This document shows positions 7,067 through 14,444 of a stretch of 20,121 nt of DNA, piece by piece; position 1 is the stretch's first letter, and the number at the start of each line of letters is the position of its first letter. The translations under genes and the position numbers were made by a program. This DNA is from Halovenus sp. (GTDB lineage: Archaea; Halobacteriota; Halobacteria; Halobacteriales; Haloarculaceae). The notes under the pieces are model-generated. The model was not told the DNA's origin. It saw nothing but the letters and a program-made list of their open reading frames with translations, and ran no database searches. Location: assembly GCA_028274925.1 (NCBI GenBank), contig JAQCNR010000436.1, positions 1-20,121 on the forward strand, given 5' to 3'.

Positions 7067-8101
7067 ATGTCCCGCCAGCAGGCAGTCGAGGCCGCACTCG
7101 AACGGCGACGGCGATTGGTCAACGACGCTATCGGCGAGGACCTGCCGATTGAAAAGCCACAGCGCCTCTACGAGGCCTCACGATATCTGCTGGAAGCCGG
7201 CGGCAAGCGACTCCGGCCGACCATCCTCTTGTTGGCCGCCGAGGCGCTCGCCGACGTCGAACCACAGTCCGAAGGCTATCGAAACTTCCCAACCGCCGAG
7301 GGCAACGAGCTAGATATTATGGCTGCCGCGGTCAGCATCGAAATCATCCAGTCGTTCACGCTGATTCACGACGACATCATGGATGACGACGATATGCGCC
7401 GCGGCGTCCCGGCAGTCCACCGAGAGTACGACCTCTCGACGGCAATTCTGGCCGGTGATACGCTGTACTCCAAGGCCTTCGAGAATATGCTGGACACAGG
7501 TGCGCCGGCCGACCGCTCCGTGCGAGCGCTCTCGGAACTGGCAACGACCTGTACGGAGATCTGTGAGGGCCAATCGCTGGACATCGAGTTCGAGAAGCGA
7601 GCAGCCGTTACACCCGACGAGTATCTCGGGATGGTCGAACTGAAGACGGCAGTACTGTACGCCGCAGCGGCGTCCATTCCGGCAGTTCTGCTGGGGTACG
7701 ACGACGCCGTCGACCCGCTACACAGTTACGGTCTCGACGTGGGCCGTGCATTCCAGATTCAGGACGACCTGCTCGACCTGACGACGCCGACGGAGAAACT
7801 CGGCAAACAGCGCGGCAGTGACCTCGTCGAGGGTAAACGGACGATTATCACCGTCCACGCTCGCGACCACGGCATCGACGTGGACCACCTTGTCCCGTCG
7901 GATACCGTCGAAGAGGTGACTGAGGCCGAAATCGACGAGGCTGTTGCACAACTCGAATCTGTCGGCAGTATCGAGTACGCTCGCTCGACTGCACAGGAAC
8001 TGGTTGACAGCGGCAAATCACATCTGGATACACTTCCGGACAACGAAGCCCACAATCTGCTCGACGATATTGCCGACTATCTCATCGAGCGGGAGTACTG
8101 A
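7067..8101 (+). CDS. idsA: Short-chain polyprenyl diphosphate synthase (geranylgeranyl diphosphate synthase)
   Basis: 344 residues. Adds IPP units to allylic diphosphates to make FPP and/or GGPP, precursor of the C20 phytanyl chains of archaeal lipids. Seen: GGKRLRP (45-51, IPP/phosphate binding), the first Asp-rich motif DDIMD (102-106) within HDDIMDDDDMRRG, GQSLDIEF (~168), ELKTAVLY (~191), and the second Asp-rich motif FQIQDDLLD (D233, D234, D237). Phe97, five residues before the first Asp motif, is the chain-length position; archaeal GGPP synthases can have Phe there, so FPP versus GGPP cannot be decided from it. It supplies the next lipid step after MVK and IPK in this same block. Confidence 0.94.
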   Translation: MSRQQAVEAALERRRRLVNDAIGEDLPIEKPQRLYEASRYLLEAGGKRLRPTILLLAAEALADVEPQSEGYRNFPTAEGNELDIMAAAVSIEIIQSFTLIHDDIMDDDDMRRGVPAVHREYDLSTAILAGDTLYSKAFENMLDTGAPADRSVRALSELATTCTEICEGQSLDIEFEKRAAVTPDEYLGMVELKTAVLYAAAASIPAVLLGYDDAVDPLHSYGLDVGRAFQIQDDLLDLTTPTEKLGKQRGSDLVEGKRTIITVHARDHGIDVDHLVPSDTVEEVTEAEIDEAVAQLESVGSIEYARSTAQELVDSGKSHLDTLPDNEAHNLLDDIADYLIEREY

Positions 8102-8103
8102 GC

Positions 8104-8298
8104 TCAGACCGGCGGCGCTCCGAGCGGACCCAGACTGACCGCACCGAGCAGCCAGAGGATGCCGAGCACGACGGCGGCGGCGACTATTACTTTCCACGCG
8201 AGACTGACGACGACCCGTAGCACCACGAGCACCAGCACGATTAGGATGAGTGCGGAGATGAGAAAGCCAAGCGGGCCAATGAACAGCGGGGAACCCAT
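8104..8298 (-). CDS. Small two-TM membrane protein, function unknown
   Basis: 64 residues and nearly all hydrophobic: TM1 about 9-30 and TM2 about 34-55, joined by a short Arg/Lys turn (LRVVVSLAWK), with Gly/Pro-rich ends. It converges on idsA with only two bases between stops. ATG 8298 is the natural start; CTTTGAAT about 25 nt upstream may serve as promoter, giving a leaderless mRNA. Small two-helix proteins of this sort are common in Halobacteria, and I cannot assign a role. The absence of stops over a long hydrophobic run, and the proper position between flanking genes, argue it is real. Confidence 0.65.
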   Translation of the reverse strand: MGSPLFIGPLGFLISALILIVLVLVVLRVVVSLAWKVIVAAAVVLGILWLLGAVSLGPLGAPPV

Positions 8299-8386
8299 GG
8301 GATAGCTACACCCGAGGATTCAAAGAGGTTTGTGGCCGGGGAGACAGAGTCGAAGCCCGCAAGGGCTGGCCGACCCAACAGCCGGT

Positions 8387-9121
8387 ATGGATTTCCAGGA
8401 GACGGCGGAGATGGCGGCGGCGTTGCCGGAGACGCTGGGGCCGCTGGTCGCCGACATCGACGGGACACTCACTGACGACCAACGGGCACTCGACCCCCGC
8501 GTGATGCCCGTCCTCCGTGGCTGGCCTGCACCTGTGATTGTGGCGACCGGAAAAGCAATGCCCTATCCAGTGGCCCTCTGTGAGTTTCTTGGCCTCGACG
8601 TGCTCGTTATCGCCGAGAACGGCGGTGTTGCGCTGGCTGGCCGGGAGGGAAGCCTGCGGTTCACTGGCGACCGGGAGGCAGCGACGGCGGTGGTCGAGCA
8701 GTACCGCGAGCAGGGATACAGCCTCGGGTGGGGCGAAACAGACCTGGTCAACCGCTGGCGCGAAACCGAGATTGCGGTCAGCCGCGAGTCACCGCTCGAA
8801 CCGCTCGAAGCAATTGCCGAGGACCACGGCCTCACAGTCGTCGATACGGGCTACGCGTATCACGTGAAATCGCCCGAGCAGAGCAAAGGCCGTGCACTGG
8901 AAGTCCTCGCCGAGGAACGGAACATTGCGCCAACGGAGTGTGTCGCAATCGGCGACTCGGTCAACGATGTCTCGACGTTCGAGGTTGCAGGGACGAGTGT
9001 TGCTGTCGGTAACGCCGACGAAGAAGCAAAGTCGACTGCCGACTACGTGACGACAACCTCATTTGGTGATGGCTTTCTCGAAGCAGTGGCGTGGCTCGCC
9101 GACAGGGAGCCGGAAGCTTAA
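8387..9121 (+). CDS. HAD-superfamily phosphatase, probable phosphoglycolate phosphatase
   Basis: 244 residues, HAD subfamily IIB (Cof/TA0175 group). Such archaeal enzymes remove phosphate from 2-phosphoglycolate and related small sugars. Seen: motif I VADIDGTLT (D23, D25), motif II IVATGKAMPYP (Thr), an inserted cap of about 80-170, the motif III lysine in HVKSPEQSKGRAL, and motif IV CVAIGDSVNDVSTFEVAG. The start is ambiguous: ATG 8387 is followed by ATG 8411 (236 residues), which would bring the Asp motif closer to the N terminus as in relatives of about 225 residues. Upstream of 8387 the frame is open but lacks homology. Substrate specificity cannot be read from sequence. RecJ follows after 26 bases, so they may form an operon. 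Confidence 0.85.
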   Translation: MDFQETAEMAAALPETLGPLVADIDGTLTDDQRALDPRVMPVLRGWPAPVIVATGKAMPYPVALCEFLGLDVLVIAENGGVALAGREGSLRFTGDREAATAVVEQYREQGYSLGWGETDLVNRWRETEIAVSRESPLEPLEAIAEDHGLTVVDTGYAYHVKSPEQSKGRALEVLAEERNIAPTECVAIGDSVNDVSTFEVAGTSVAVGNADEEAKSTADYVTTTSFGDGFLEAVAWLADREPEA

Positions 9122-9147
9122 GAGCGATACCGACCCAAGGTGAGCTA

Positions 9148-10572
9148 ATGCCGGTTCCGGAACTCGACGAGCGCGCCCGGTCGTGTGCACGTCGACTGTT
9201 GGACAGTGACCGCGTACTACTGGCCTCACACATCGACGCCGACGGCCTGACCAGCGCCGCAATCGCCTCGCAGGCGCTCGAACGAGCAGGCCTCGACCAC
9301 GAAGTCGTCTTCAAGAACCAACTGGACGAAACCGAGATTGCAAGCATCGCCGCACGAGAGTTCGAAACGGTCCTCTTTACGGACTTCGGGAGCGGGCAAC
9401 TCGACGACATTTCCCGTCACGAACAGGCGGGCGATTTCGTCCCAATCATTGCGGACCACCACCAGCCCGCCGACGCCGAAACCGAATACCACCTGAACCC
9501 GTTGCTAGAGGGACTCGACGGCGCGTCCGAACTCTCCGGAGCGGGTGCGAGCTATCTGCTTGCGCGGGCACTGGCCGAGGAGGCCGACCAAGAGGAAGAC
9601 AACCGTGACCTGGCCGCGCTGGCGGTTGTTGGCGCAGTCGGAGATATGCAGGCCGTCGACGGCGAACTCGTCGGCGCGAACCGAGCGCTCGTGGAGGAAG
9701 GGACCGAAGCGGGCGTGCTCGAAGAGAAACAGGACATCGCAATTTACGGCAAGCAGACTCGTCCGCTGCCGAAACTGTTAGAGTACGCAACTGACGTGCG
9801 GATTCCGGGCATCACCAACAACGAGCCGGGCGCGGTGTCGTTTCTCGAAGAATTATCGGTCGACCTGAAGACACCCGATGGCGACGGGGAGTGGCGACGG
9901 TGGGTCGACCTGAACGACGACGAGAAACAGACCGTCGTCAGCGCGCTGCTCCAGCGAGCGCTCGAACGTGGCGTCCCGCCAGGGAAAGCCGAACGACTGG
10001 TCGGAACGACCTACACTCTGACCGACGAGCAACCGGGAACCAGTCTGCGCGACGCCAGTGAGTTTTCGACGCTACTGAACGCAACTGCCCGGTATGAACG
10101 GGCGGACGTGGGGCTCGCAGTCTGTCTCGGTGACCGCGAGGAGGCATTCGAGCAGGCGAGGCGGCTACTCGAAACCCATCGCCGAAATCTCTCGGAAGGA
10201 CTCGAACAGGTCAAAGAGCAGGGCGTCGAGACGGTGGGGAATCTGCAGTATTTCGACGCTGGCGATGACATTCGTGAGACAATTGTCGGGATTGTCGCAG
10301 GGATGGCGCTGGGTGTCGACGGCGTCGACGGGAGCAGCCCAATCATTGCATTCGCCCGCAAGAACGAGGAGGAACTGAAGGTCTCAGCGCGGGGCACAGG
10401 TCGTCTCGTGGGACAGGGACTGGACCTCTCGGCAGTGATGGGTGAGGCCTCACGTGCGGTTGGCGGCGACGGCGGCGGCCACGATATCGCCGCCGGCGCG
10501 ACAATTCCCGACGATAAAAAAGAGGAATTTGTCGACCGGGCTGACGACCTCATCGCAACACAGGTCGGGTAG
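9148..10572 (+). CDS. RecJ-like DHH/DHHA1 single-strand nuclease
   Basis: 474 residues. DHH-family phosphoesterase of the archaeal RecJ/GAN group, acting on single-stranded nucleic acid in repair or at the replication fork. All metal motifs are present: SHIDADG (27-33), LFTDFGSG (77-83), IADHHQP (101-107, D103-H104-H105) and VVGAVGDMQ (about 165). The C-terminal DHHA1 domain ends with VGGDGGGHDIAAG. Intact catalytic residues argue against a Cdc45-like inactive role. Haloarchaea carry several RecJ paralogues and I cannot say which this is. ATG 9148 was chosen for the AAGGTGAGC SD seven bases upstream; an earlier in-frame ATG at 9091 lies within the phosphatase gene. Confidence 0.9.
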   Translation: MPVPELDERARSCARRLLDSDRVLLASHIDADGLTSAAIASQALERAGLDHEVVFKNQLDETEIASIAAREFETVLFTDFGSGQLDDISRHEQAGDFVPIIADHHQPADAETEYHLNPLLEGLDGASELSGAGASYLLARALAEEADQEEDNRDLAALAVVGAVGDMQAVDGELVGANRALVEEGTEAGVLEEKQDIAIYGKQTRPLPKLLEYATDVRIPGITNNEPGAVSFLEELSVDLKTPDGDGEWRRWVDLNDDEKQTVVSALLQRALERGVPPGKAERLVGTTYTLTDEQPGTSLRDASEFSTLLNATARYERADVGLAVCLGDREEAFEQARRLLETHRRNLSEGLEQVKEQGVETVGNLQYFDAGDDIRETIVGIVAGMALGVDGVDGSSPIIAFARKNEEELKVSARGTGRLVGQGLDLSAVMGEASRAVGGDGGGHDIAAGATIPDDKKEEFVDRADDLIATQVG

Positions 10573-10623
10573 CCCAGAGACAGAAACAGTAAGAATTTGC
10601 CCGTCGACAGCCAAGTCCTTGCA

Positions 10624-10944
10624 ATGGCTGATTTCGACCCCGAGAAATTCGAGGACAAGTACCAGCACTACTTCCCCGAACTCCAGCGGGCGTACAAGAG
10701 TGCCTTCGAGACGATGAACGACCAGTACGATTCAGAACTGATTCACGCCATCGACCAGCACGTACTGGCCGAAAGCGAGCCGTTCTACGAGGGCGACGGC
10801 GAGTTCCGAATCGAACTGCCAGACGATATCGAGGGCCGGCTGTCGGGCATCCTCGTCGACGAAGAGAAGCTTGCAACAATCATGGAGCGGTACGAACAGG
10901 AGATCGAGTCCGAACTGCAGACGGTGTTCGGCCTCGTCGAGTAA
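10624..10944 (+). CDS. Haloarchaeal conserved protein, DUF5783-like
   Basis: 106 residues, acidic and soluble, predicted mostly helical (helices near 8-30 and 85-105) with a short beta-type segment FRIELPDD in the middle. The phrases FDPEKFEDKY, DSELIHAIDQ and FYEGDGEFRIELP match my recollection of the haloarchaeal family DUF5783, function unknown. ATG 10624 begins at the conserved ADFDPEKF; an earlier GTG/ATG adds nine residues without support. It lies 51 bases after recJ on the same strand, and a partner role is possible but unsupported. No metal-binding or catalytic motif is visible. Confidence 0.75.
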   Translation: MADFDPEKFEDKYQHYFPELQRAYKSAFETMNDQYDSELIHAIDQHVLAESEPFYEGDGEFRIELPDDIEGRLSGILVDEEKLATIMERYEQEIESELQTVFGLVE

Positions 10945-10993
10945 CGTGTGAGACCCAAAGCCTAAGCCCAATCAATACGTACCAGAGAATACA

Positions 10994-11368
10994 ATGAGTA
11001 CTGAGACTGAGAACCAAGACCCTGACGACGAACTCCGCGAGCGGATCACCAACTTCCTGCGCCGAAACTTCCCGCAGATCCAGATGCACGGCGGCAGTGC
11101 AGCGATTCAGGACCTCAACCGCGAGGAAGGGACGGTGTCGATTCAGCTCGGCGGCGCCTGTTCGGGCTGTGGGATTTCCCCAATGACGATTCAGGCGATC
11201 AAGACCCGAATGACCAAAGAGATTCCCGAAATCGAGAAAGTCCACGCCGATACCGGCGCGGGCGGTAACGAAGGGATGGCTGGCGGTGCAGACGGAATGG
11301 AGCCATCATTCCCAGGCGAAGGCACGGGCGACGCTGACAGCGACGAAGGTCCTGACGCGCCGTTCTGA
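10994..11368 (+). CDS. NifU-like C-terminal-domain Fe-S cluster carrier protein
   Basis: 124 residues. The NifU C-terminal (Nfu) domain spans about 12-88: INFL-type first helix, MHGGSAAIQDL, then GGACSGCGISPMTIQ with the cluster-binding pair C56-x-x-C59, and a last helix TRMTKEIPEIEKV. Two subunits would share a 4Fe-4S cluster for delivery to client proteins. Residues 89-124 form a Gly/Met/Asp-rich tail without homology, probably disordered. No IscS/SufS or scaffold genes are nearby. ATG 10994 follows an A/T-rich stretch, and no SD is seen, so a leaderless mRNA is likely. Confidence 0.9.
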   Translation: MSTETENQDPDDELRERITNFLRRNFPQIQMHGGSAAIQDLNREEGTVSIQLGGACSGCGISPMTIQAIKTRMTKEIPEIEKVHADTGAGGNEGMAGGADGMEPSFPGEGTGDADSDEGPDAPF

Positions 11369-11378
11369 TCTGGTCGCG

Positions 11379-11393
11379 TTTTCCGAGTTTTTT
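11379..11393 (+). terminator. Oligo-T terminator after the NifU-like gene
   Basis: Two T-runs (TTTT then TTTTTT at 11388-11393) start about 10 bases after the stop codon, in the 33-bp gap before the convergent panE gene. Archaeal RNA polymerase stops at such tracts without needing a hairpin. Confidence 0.6.
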
Positions 11394-11401
11394 GCCCCCA
11401 G

Positions 11402-12295
11402 TTAGCGGAGGCCACGTTCGCGCTCCCAGCCACGGAGCAGCGCTGCGAGTGTCTCGTTGACCGGGACTGCCGTCTCCTCGGCTGCCGTCTCGGCGACGTA
11501 GCCGTTGATTGCGTCGACTTCAGTCCGCTTCTCCGCGAGGATGTCCTGTTGCATCGAGGAGGTGTTCTTGGCCGTTGCCTCAGCGACGTGGCGAGTCTGT
11601 TCGACGGCGTATTCGGAGGGCAGGTCGACACCTTCCTGTCTGGCGACACGGGCCGTTTCCCGGGCTGCCCGGTCGGCGACTGTTCCCGCCGGGCCATCCA
11701 GCAGTGCGCCATTGGGAACGCGAGCGAGCGCCGTCGTCGCATTGATGCCGGCGTTGACCGCCAGTTTCGTCCAGAGGCGGTGTGGCATCGTCGTCGAGTA
11801 GTCTGTGACGAGGTCAGCCGTCTGGAAGGCGTCGGTGACCCGGCGAGCGAGCATGGACTCGCCGCCGTCAGGTGCGCCAATTTCGATAGTACCGATTCCG
11901 GTGCACTCGACTGTTCCTGCGTCGCCGCGGCGAGCGCCATACGTGCAGGTGCCAGCCAGCACGTCGGCGTCAAGTCGGTTGGAGAGTGTGGTCTCGTTGC
12001 CCAGCCCGTTCTGGAGGGAGAGGACAGCGTCGAGTGAGCACTCGGCGAGGGCGTCGGCGGCCGCAGGTGTGTCGAAGCTTTTGACCGTCACGACAGCGAG
12101 GTCAGCGGCGTCTGGTGGCGTGGTGTCGGCCCGTGGATGGGTTGTCATCTCGATGGCGCCGCTGATCTGAACGCCCTCGCGCCCGATTGCAGAGACGTGG
12201 GGCTCGCGACCCACCAGCGTCACGTCGTGGGACTGGCCGAGCACGCCGCCGATCAGCGTGCCGAGACTACCCGCACCGAACACACAGATATCCAT
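11402..12295 (-). CDS. panE: 2-Dehydropantoate 2-reductase (ketopantoate reductase)
   Basis: 297 residues. Reduces 2-dehydropantoate to pantoate with NAD(P)H on the way to coenzyme A. Seen: N-terminal Rossmann motif FGAGSLG (6-12), SLQNG (93-97), and the catalytic lysine region RLWTKLAVNAGIN (K177, with N181), then EVDAINGYVAE near 259 with the conserved Glu. This order matches ApbA/PanE enzymes. ATG 12295 opens directly on DICVFGAG; the in-frame GTG at 12319 would add eight residues that are not conserved. A possible TATA (CACTATGA) lies 25-35 nt upstream. It converges with the NifU-like gene. Confidence 0.9.
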   Translation of the reverse strand: MDICVFGAGSLGTLIGGVLGQSHDVTLVGREPHVSAIGREGVQISGAIEMTTHPRADTTPPDAADLAVVTVKSFDTPAAADALAECSLDAVLSLQNGLGNETTLSNRLDADVLAGTCTYGARRGDAGTVECTGIGTIEIGAPDGGESMLARRVTDAFQTADLVTDYSTTMPHRLWTKLAVNAGINATTALARVPNGALLDGPAGTVADRAARETARVARQEGVDLPSEYAVEQTRHVAEATAKNTSSMQQDILAEKRTEVDAINGYVAETAAEETAVPVNETLAALLRGWERERGLR

Positions 12296-12370
12296 CGGCC
12301 GAGTATCAGTGAGCGACACTCATAGTGGTTATCGTCGGAGCTGTGACGGTCCAATCGCTCTACGTGGGCT

Positions 12371-12385
12371 CAAAAAAGCCGAAAA
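12371..12385 (-). terminator. Oligo-T terminator after htpX
   Basis: Read on the minus strand, CTTTTCGGCTTTTTTG lies about 20-35 bases past the htpX stop codon. Its two T-runs are typical of archaeal termination, and it separates htpX from panE on the same strand. Confidence 0.55.
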
Positions 12386-12406
12386 GCGGGGACCGAACTC
12401 GGAGGT

Positions 12407-13273
12407 TCAGTAACTCGAGTTCTTCGAGCGGAGTCGCTCGATTCGTTTCTCCGTCGGCGGGTGCGTCGAGAAGATTTTCTGGAGGAAACTGCCGCCGGAT
12501 CCGAAGATACACAGGGCGTTGACGGTGTCTTCGCCTTTCATCTCCTTGCCCTGTGCGCCGGAGCTAATCTTCTCGAGTGCGCGAGCCATCGCGTCGGGAT
12601 TGCGAGTGTACGTGGCTGCGTCGTTGTCGGCGACGTACTCCCGGTATCGCGAGATTGCCATCACGAAGATCATCACTATCATCTGCGCGATAGTGCCGAG
12701 AATCATCCCGGCAAAGTAAGTCGCGATATTTCGCTCCCCACCGAGGATGTACGCCCACTGGACGACGATACCGACCATCGACGCGATGGACTGGCCGAGC
12801 ACCATAATGACGACATCGCGGTTCTTGATGTGGGCCAGTTCGTGGGCGATAACGCCCTCGAGTTCGTCGTGGTCGAGTAGCTGGATGATTTCCTTCGAGA
12901 TGACTACGACGCCGGCACCCTTGCGGCCGACAGCGAAGGCGTTAGGAACACCCATTTCCGCGACCATCAGCCGTGGCTTGTCGATATCCATCTCGCGACA
13001 GAGCTGTTCTGTCGACCGCTGGATGCGGGCGTAGTCGTATCTGCCGTTGCTCTGTTCGGGCATATCCTCCGCGCCCACGCTGCGTAGCGCCATCCACTTC
13101 CCGAACTTGTACTGGAAGCCGACGAAGCCGACGCTACCGAGCAACAGGAGGGCGAGGACGGTCGTTCCGGTACCGAACGTCCATATGACTGCTGCGGCCA
13201 GCGCCGCGTAGAAGCCAAACAGCATGCTTCCCGCCAGCGCCATCCGCAGTTTGAGTCCGTTGTGTCCTACCAT
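12407..13273 (-). CDS. htpX: HtpX-type membrane zinc metalloprotease (peptidase M48B)
   Basis: 288 residues, normal for HtpX. Membrane-bound Zn endopeptidase for quality control of membrane proteins. Seen: two N-terminal TM segments (about 12-32 and 36-54), the catalytic HELAH at 144-148, two further hydrophobic segments (about 153-178 and 185-207), and the third zinc ligand Glu212 within SRYREYVADNDAA. The C-terminal FSTHPPTEKRIERL is typical. ATG 13273 is preceded at 25-30 nt by TTTTTA (13298-13303), so the mRNA is probably leaderless. The active-site loop faces the cytosol in the family. Confidence 0.93.
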   Translation of the reverse strand: MVGHNGLKLRMALAGSMLFGFYAALAAAVIWTFGTGTTVLALLLLGSVGFVGFQYKFGKWMALRSVGAEDMPEQSNGRYDYARIQRSTEQLCREMDIDKPRLMVAEMGVPNAFAVGRKGAGVVVISKEIIQLLDHDELEGVIAHELAHIKNRDVVIMVLGQSIASMVGIVVQWAYILGGERNIATYFAGMILGTIAQMIVMIFVMAISRYREYVADNDAATYTRNPDAMARALEKISSGAQGKEMKGEDTVNALCIFGSGGSFLQKIFSTHPPTEKRIERLRSKNSSY

Positions 13274-13297
13274 CGTCCGTTACTTCGGGATGAAGCG

Positions 13298-13303
13298 TAA
13301 AAA
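13298..13303 (-). promoter_or_regulatory. TATA box for htpX
   Basis: TTTTTA on the minus strand, centred about 27 nt before the htpX ATG, the expected spacing for a leaderless haloarchaeal transcript. Confidence 0.55.
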
Positions 13304-13420
13304 GGTGAGCGTTCGTGTGAGTAGTGGCCACACGTACGGAACAACCAGACGTAGCGACGGTTTCTGTCGTGTTTTCGCTGGTAGCGCGCCGGATTCTGTT
13401 TATTGCCAGTTTCGTATCGG

Positions 13421-13789
13421 TTACTCCTGCGTTATCTCGAAATACAGGTGGCGATGGCGGCGACAACCGGGATTGAACTCAGCCCCGCAGTGGGGACAGC
13501 TATCGTCGCTGTCGAGGTAGGCCTGCGCGGTAAGTGTCTCGCGACAGACGCCACAGAGCACCGCTGGCTCGTCGAATCGCGGGCGTGGCCAGACAACTGG
13601 GTCGTGGTCGCTGACGGCGGCGTGACACTCGAAACACGGATAGTACGTCTCACAGCAGCCAAAGCGCAGCGCAACGACATCCACCGGCGAATCCCAGTGT
13701 GCACACCGCGTCTCTGAATCGACGGCGACACCGCGTAGTGGGACCGGAAACCGGTCGTCTGTCCCCGAGCGCGTCGTCTGTCTGGGCAT
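13421..13789 (-). CDS. CHY-type zinc-finger protein
   Basis: 122 residues. Belongs to the CHY zinc-finger family (small proteins binding several zinc ions; in eukaryotes the module is found in RCHY1/PIRH2-type ubiquitin ligases). Seen: C29-x-H31-W, FGCC (45-46), YPCFECH (C52, C55, H56), H62, CGVC (79-82), CPHC (98-101), and C109 with H112/H114, in the order expected for the family. Function in archaea unknown; nothing in the context suggests a ubiquitin-like system. ATG 13789 is chosen because TTTATGAC (13813-13820) lies about 25-30 nt upstream; an earlier ATG at 13816 falls in that promoter element. Confidence 0.85.
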   Translation of the reverse strand: MPRQTTRSGTDDRFPVPLRGVAVDSETRCAHWDSPVDVVALRFGCCETYYPCFECHAAVSDHDPVVWPRPRFDEPAVLCGVCRETLTAQAYLDSDDSCPHCGAEFNPGCRRHRHLYFEITQE

Positions 13790-13859
13790 TACCGGGTATT
13801 TGGCTTGGGAAGTCATAAACGCAGGTCTGTGTCGTATGGGTTTCTGAGGGACTTTGCAT

Positions 13860-14048
13860 TCAGCCGTTTTCGGCTACTTTGCGGCAGTAATCCATCGCAG
13901 CGAGAGCCGCAGTTTCGCCAGTTCCCTCGAGTTCGATGTCCATCTGCGTCGCAATCCACGTCCCATCGGATTGCTCGTTCAGTTGGAGCAGCGTGCGTCC
14001 TGTCTGTGTTGTGTGCTTCTCAACTACGTCTTCGGGTTCCGTCGACAT
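13860..14048 (-). CDS. Small acidic protein, function unknown
   Basis: 62 residues with haloarchaeal composition (acidic, Thr-rich). It starts MSTEPEDVVEKH and has a probable beta-type middle (TLLQLNEQSDGTWIATQ) followed by a helix (TAALAAMDYCRKVAEN). I do not recognise the family. ATG 14048 is chosen because protein-like composition begins there: the same frame stays open to 14267, but that part is Arg/Ser-rich and overlaps the repeat element and the region next to the tRNA. GGTG lies four bases upstream as a weak SD. It lies 70 bases before the CHY gene on the same strand. Confidence 0.6.
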   Translation of the reverse strand: MSTEPEDVVEKHTTQTGRTLLQLNEQSDGTWIATQMDIELEGTGETAALAAMDYCRKVAENG

Positions 14049-14127
14049 ACACCGGAGTGAGGGCCAAACCCGGAAGAAGCTAACCGGGGTGCTTCCGTGT
14101 TTCCGGGAACAAGGGGATGAATTATAT

Positions 14128-14213
14128 CGCCGAGATTTGAACTCGCTGAGACATTCAGGGTCGCTCCCTCTGGTCGCTTCCCGGGCTGTGACTCGTCTGC
14201 TCAAATCTCGCCG
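14128..14213. repeat. Palindromic MITE-like element with tRNA T-arm-like ends
   Basis: An 86-bp non-coding block bounded by CGCCGAGATTTGA (14128-14140) and TCAAATCTCGCCG (14201-14213), inverted repeats agreeing at 12 of 13 positions. The left end continues to GCCGAGATTTGAACTCG (14129-14145), identical over 17 bases to the T-arm of the tRNA-Gly gene (14295-14311) 166 bp away. No clear target-site duplication is seen. It may be a non-autonomous repeat or a scar of tRNA-targeted integration. Confidence 0.5.
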
Positions 14214-14241
14214 TCCGCACCACAGCAAATCGCTTCGTCCC

Positions 14242-14263
14242 GAGCGGAGATGAAACTCCGCTC
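14242..14263. repeat. Perfect 8-bp hairpin between the repeat element and tRNA-Gly
   Basis: GAGCGGAG (14242-14249) and CTCCGCTC (14256-14263) are perfect inverted repeats with a 6-nt spacer. The hairpin lies 25 bases past the 3' end of the tRNA on the minus strand, so it could sit in the tRNA trailer. No T-tract follows it, so I do not call it a terminator. Confidence 0.5.
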
Positions 14264-14287
14264 TCATCAGGTAGCGATCGAAGAAGG

Positions 14288-14358
14288 TGCGCTGGCCGAG
14301 ATTTGAACTCGGGTTAGGACCGTGGCAGGGTCCTGTGATACCACTACACCACCAGCGC
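14288..14358 (-). tRNA. tRNA-Gly (anticodon GCC)
   Basis: A complete 71-nt cloverleaf on the minus strand. Acceptor strands GCGCTGG and CCAGCGC pair fully. The D-arm is GTG-TAGTGGTAT-CAC, the anticodon arm is GGACC-CTGCCAC-GGTCC with GCC at 34-36, the variable loop is TAAC, the T-arm is CCGAG-TTCAAAT-CTCGG, and the discriminator is A. CCA is not encoded and no intron is seen. It reads GGC and GGT/GGU glycine codons. Its promoter and 5' flank are unusual (see the direct repeat). Confidence 0.97.
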
Positions 14359-14412
14359 TCACTTCGCTCACGCTGAGCCTCGCAGACGCAGGCGTCTGCT
14401 CACCACCAGCGC
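14347..14412. repeat. 12-bp direct repeat duplicating the tRNA-Gly 5' end
   Basis: CACCACCAGCGC occurs at 14347-14358, where it is the complement of the first 12 bases of tRNA-Gly, and again at 14401-14412. The 42 bp between hold an 8-bp palindrome, GCAGACGC (14382-14389) and GCGTCTGC (14392-14399). The outer copy lies about 27 nt downstream of the tRNA TATA box, where the mature 5' end would be expected. Confidence 0.8.
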
Positions 14413-14437
14413 GCATTCAATAGTACACCGCGATACC

Positions 14438-14444
14438 AATAAAA
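14438..14444 (-). promoter_or_regulatory. TATA box for tRNA-Gly
   Basis: TTTTATT on the minus strand is the only strong TATA-like element upstream of the tRNA. With usual spacing, transcription starts near 14412-14415, at the edge of the duplicated tRNA 5' sequence and about 55 nt before the real tRNA. The same T-run may help end the aldehyde dehydrogenase transcript. Confidence 0.55.

Noticed and set aside
14049..14267. N-terminal extension of the 62-residue protein through the repeat element
   Set aside because: Basic, Arg/Ser-rich composition overlapping a palindromic repeat; acidic protein-like sequence begins only at 14048.
14129..14311. Classical attL/attR pair of an integrated element at tRNA-Gly
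   Set aside because: Only 166 bp apart with no integrase, and the copy lacks the acceptor-strand half usually included. Kept as a repeat rather than an attachment site.
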